From Planctomycetales bacterium (GTDB lineage Bacteria > Planctomycetota > Phycisphaerae > SM23-33), in contig DAOWOP010000018.1 of NCBI GenBank assembly GCA_030642005.1, forward strand, positions 1 through 24,777: DNA of 24,777 nucleotides, read 5' to 3'. Below the pieces are notes generated by a model, which was given only the letters and a program-made list of their open reading frames with translations, was not told the DNA's origin and did no database searches. Made by a program: the position numbers and the translations under genes. Shown in pieces: positions 22,791-24,777 of this stretch (position 1 is the first letter of the stretch; each line of letters begins with the position of its first letter).

Positions 22791-22843
22791 ACTGAATCTC
22801 CTTTCTACGTTGCGTAACGCTCGACATCAGTTGCCTGTCCGGC

Positions 22844-23116
22844 TTACCACCCGAACCATCGACGACCTCGTCCACGACCGAACCGGAACCCTCGGCCGAA
22901 CCATCCGAACGGCCGGGGCCAAACGGGGGCGTAACCCGCGCCGTAGCCGTAAGGCGCCATTCCCTGCGCGTACGGTGCTGGGCCATAGGACGGCACGAAG
23001 CCCCGGCCTGGAATCGGGTTCATGTACCCGGGAACCGGATAGCCGGCACAGTACCCAGCCGCGCGGCCCGTCATAGGCCCGAATCCCATCGGTCCTGTTC
23101 CATTACCTGCTGGCAT
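22844..23116 (-). CDS. DUF5320-like Gly/aromatic-rich small protein
   Basis: The protein of about 90 residues starts MPAGNGTGPMGFGPMTGRAA, then GYCAGYPVPGYMNPIPGRG. It is rich in Gly, Tyr, Trp and Phe toward the end (WFGRGFRFGRGRGRRWFGW). ATG 23116 is chosen since GGAGGTGA lies about 7 nt upstream; reading on to 23203 would cross the neighbour and lacks support. Its start overlaps the end of the previous gene by 14 nt. Aromatic/Arg-rich low-complexity proteins can bind nucleic acid or self-associate; the role here is unknown. Confidence 0.8.
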   Translation of the reverse strand: MPAGNGTGPMGFGPMTGRAAGYCAGYPVPGYMNPIPGRGFVPSYGPAPYAQGMAPYGYGAGYAPVWPRPFGWFGRGFRFGRGRGRRWFGW

Positions 23117-23300
23117 TGTCATCACCTCCTTCCTGTGTTTCTCTAAAGGCGCCTGTTTCTTGTTCACTGTGTTTGTTGATTTCTCGCCCGTAGGCTGGTG
23201 CAATAGGACCTCCGTCTGATATTTTCAACACGCAGTATCCCATCCCACGTCCTGTCATCGGACCTTGCCCTAACGGGCCTGTTCCATCAAATCCTGGCAT
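23103..23300 (-). CDS. DUF5320-like protein, smallest paralogue
   Basis: The 65-residue protein starts MPGFDGTGPLGQGPMTGRG, then MGYCVLKISDGGPIAPAYG. It has the same opening pattern as the other three and a polar tail. ATG 23300 has GAAGGG about 8 nt upstream. Its start overlaps the DUF89 stop by 14 nt and its end overlaps the next start by 14 nt, so translation is probably coupled in a chain. This form, DGTGPxGxGPMTGRGxGYC, is the most widespread one beside NifX-like genes. Confidence 0.8.
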   Translation of the reverse strand: MPGFDGTGPLGQGPMTGRGMGYCVLKISDGGPIAPAYGREINKHSEQETGAFRETQEGGDDNASR

Positions 23301-24183
23301 AATCATTACCCTTCCCTGCAACCGCTTCGGCGCAACTTGATCTTCGCAAAACCAGACTGCCGACCGAACAGCCCAAGTCTCTGGCGATTACCGGACACTT
23401 GGCCTTGAGTATGAAAAAGATGTCCTTGCCGGCCTCGCTGAGCGTCTCGTAGTTGCCCTGGCCCTTGGCGATTACCAGGTCCGCCTCGTTGAAACGCCGC
23501 CTGAAAGCCTCGCTGCAATCATCAAGGATCGTGCCGGGCGCATCCGATCCGTTATCGACAACCTTCACCAGTTCGGTCAGGCCCGTCGCCTCGGCGTCTT
23601 CCATTGTGGCGTCGTTTATGATGGGCGAACCTTTGACCGCGACAGTTACCTTTTCGACCGGCAGTTGCTCTATCAGCAGCCGGTCGAAAACAATTTCACC
23701 GGCGTTGTCGGCAAGATAGAGGATATTGCCTGCACTCGAAGCCGCTTCGCCGAATGCCGCCATATCGGTCTCAAACGGAGCATCCAGGGCGTGGTCGATA
23801 GCCTCGTGAACCTGCTCGTCGGTCAGGTGATGGTTCACACCCAAATCTATGACATTTCCCGCAATCGCCAGCCGAACCGCCGTTTCGAGCGGGTTCGCTG
23901 AACGCCCGACACGCGCCTTGAGTTCCGGATAAACATCCAGAGCCAGCCGATTGAATCGCTCCTTGTCGGCGCGGTACGGGTCAGCCTGGCCGGTCATCTC
24001 TCGAATAAGCCGGTGGATGCGCTTGGCCATTGCCGGCGGCGACTGGCGCATATCCATCTCGCCCAGAACCCGCAGGACCTCACGAAGCAACTGCTCGTGG
24101 ACCGCCTCGTCGGGCGTCGTTATCCGAACCGCCTCCAGCGACTGGCGGACAAAACACGCAATGCAATCGAAAAATGTTTTCAT
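23287..24183 (-). CDS. DUF89/ARMT1-like damage-control phosphatase
   Basis: This 298-residue protein belongs to DUF89 (ARMT1-like), metal-dependent phosphatases that remove damaged phosphometabolites. The N-terminal CIAC pair (Cys7, Cys10) marks the Cys-bearing prokaryotic subfamily. LADNAGEIVFD (157-167, Asp159, Asn160, Glu163, Asp167) is the hallmark metal/substrate site. VKGSPIINDATMEDA and VDNGSDAPGTILDDC follow the family pattern. Length is normal. The start overlaps the DUF134 stop (ATGA), so the two are coupled. The substrate here is unknown; the company of NifX and DUF5320 suggests a link to a cofactor. Confidence 0.9.
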   Translation of the reverse strand: MKTFFDCIACFVRQSLEAVRITTPDEAVHEQLLREVLRVLGEMDMRQSPPAMAKRIHRLIREMTGQADPYRADKERFNRLALDVYPELKARVGRSANPLETAVRLAIAGNVIDLGVNHHLTDEQVHEAIDHALDAPFETDMAAFGEAASSAGNILYLADNAGEIVFDRLLIEQLPVEKVTVAVKGSPIINDATMEDAEATGLTELVKVVDNGSDAPGTILDDCSEAFRRRFNEADLVIAKGQGNYETLSEAGKDIFFILKAKCPVIARDLGCSVGSLVLRRSSCAEAVAGKGNDYARI

Positions 24184-24566
24184 GGTCGGAGTCTTCCTCT
24201 TCCACGTCCGCCGCGGCCACGTCCGCCGCGACCGCGACCCAAACCGCCGCCTCTGCCCGGGCCGCCTCTGAACACCGCGGGCATAACCGGGCCGCCCTGA
24301 ATTATGAGGGCCTGGCCGTACGTGAGGAACCGGGCGATTTTGCCCCGGGCCGATGCCAGTATCCGCGTTACGGTCGGGCGGGAAACGCCCATTTGTGCCG
24401 CAGCAGCCTCCTGGTCCAAACCCTCGTTATCAACCAATCTAATCGCCTCGAACTCATCCAGCGTAAGGTTGACCCACTGAAGGGCGCTGACGGGTACGCC
24501 GGCCGGCTTATAGACCGTTGCGACCGGCCGGCCTGATACTATTCGTTGTAACCGGGGCCTGGGCAT
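24180..24566 (-). CDS. DUF134 (UPF0251) HTH regulator
   Basis: The 128-residue protein starts MPRPRLQRIVSGRP and has LTLDEFEAIRLVDNEGLDQE, AAAAQMGVSRPTVTRILASA and RGKIARFL. This is the sigma70-region-4-like helix-turn-helix of DUF134 proteins. The C-terminal part is Gly/Arg-rich (GRGRGGRGRGG), unlike most members. Such tails can bind nucleic acid. ATG 24566 has GAGGTG 4 nt upstream; an earlier GTG (24572) has no support. It heads the operon and lies just behind a palindromic promoter, so autoregulation is likely. Confidence 0.9.
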   Translation of the reverse strand: MPRPRLQRIVSGRPVATVYKPAGVPVSALQWVNLTLDEFEAIRLVDNEGLDQEAAAAQMGVSRPTVTRILASARGKIARFLTYGQALIIQGGPVMPAVFRGGPGRGGGLGRGRGGRGRGGRGRGRLRP

Positions 24567-24576
24567 AATCACCTCG

Positions 24577-24621
24577 TTATGAACGTATGTTCATAATAAC
24601 ATCGGCTTGGTAGTAAGTCAA
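24577..24621 (-). promoter_or_regulatory. Promoter and palindromic operator of the DUF134-NifX operon
   Basis: On the minus strand, TTGACT (24616-24621) and TATTAT (24593-24598) are separated by 17 nt. A perfect inverted repeat, TTATGAAC-GTAT-GTTCATAA (24577-24596), overlaps the -10 and the start of transcription. A protein bound there would block transcription; the DUF134 HTH protein is the obvious candidate. Beyond it, 24622-24777 holds AT-rich tracts and a CACAGAG-type word but no gene. Confidence 0.8.
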
Positions 24622-24777
24622 GTTGAAGTGAAAAAAAATTTGACGCCGGTTTTCCCCGGTTTTTAGCCCGCATTTTTCATTAACCACAGGCGGCTATTCG
24701 CTCGTCAGGGCGAAGCCCGCCGTAGCCCGGCCGTCCCAAGGGGAGGACACAGAGTTCGCAGAGATTCCAAAAACATA

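Overview
The window looks like a chromosomal segment of a Planctomycetota bacterium, probably a Phycisphaerae-like lineage. The basis is a prepilin-type protein ending in a FLFCDGHV motif, the long GyrB, an S1 protein with an acidic tail, moderately high GC, and many palindromic repeats in the intergenic DNA. This placement is inferred from gene content, not from a tree. No rRNA, tRNA or CRISPR array was seen.

Housekeeping genes form the backbone: rpsA (20-1975, -), an AsmA-like membrane protein (-), tsaB (+), a prepilin-like protein (+), gyrB (-), a PduO-type cobalamin adenosyltransferase (+), a cold-shock protein (-), a MoxR ATPase (-), a Doc/AbrB toxin-antitoxin pair (-), a membrane-anchored alpha/beta hydrolase (-) and a URO-D-family protein (-).

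The most unusual content is a gene set present twice. Module A (2249-5025, +) and module B (15784 down to 11716, -) share one order. First comes a membrane-anchored SirB1/transglutaminase-like protein with a Cys-His-Asn triad and a conserved His/Pro/Gln-rich tail. Next comes a small secreted protein made of a signal peptide, a short RHS-core motif and a variable C-terminal enzyme-like domain (LysM plus caspase-like in A, serine hydrolase-like in B). Last come one or two lipoproteins or membrane proteins. The giant RHS repeat shell is absent. Module B is bounded by inverted copies of a REP-like sequence (11712-11731 and 15876-15895), which suggests it moved as a cassette. A truncated ORF6N gene and decayed copies of its 3' end lie at its left border.

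The right end (24566 down to 21704, -) is a compact operon: a DUF134 regulator, a DUF89 phosphatase-like protein, four small Gly-rich DUF5320-like proteins and a NifX-like protein. It has a strong promoter that overlaps a perfect 8-4-8 inverted repeat, the likely operator for the DUF134 protein.

Palindromic elements have shaped the intergenic DNA. One, 80 nt long, lies in frame inside the adenosyltransferase gene. A branched relative separates that gene from the cold-shock gene, and another lies between the URO-D and NifX genes.
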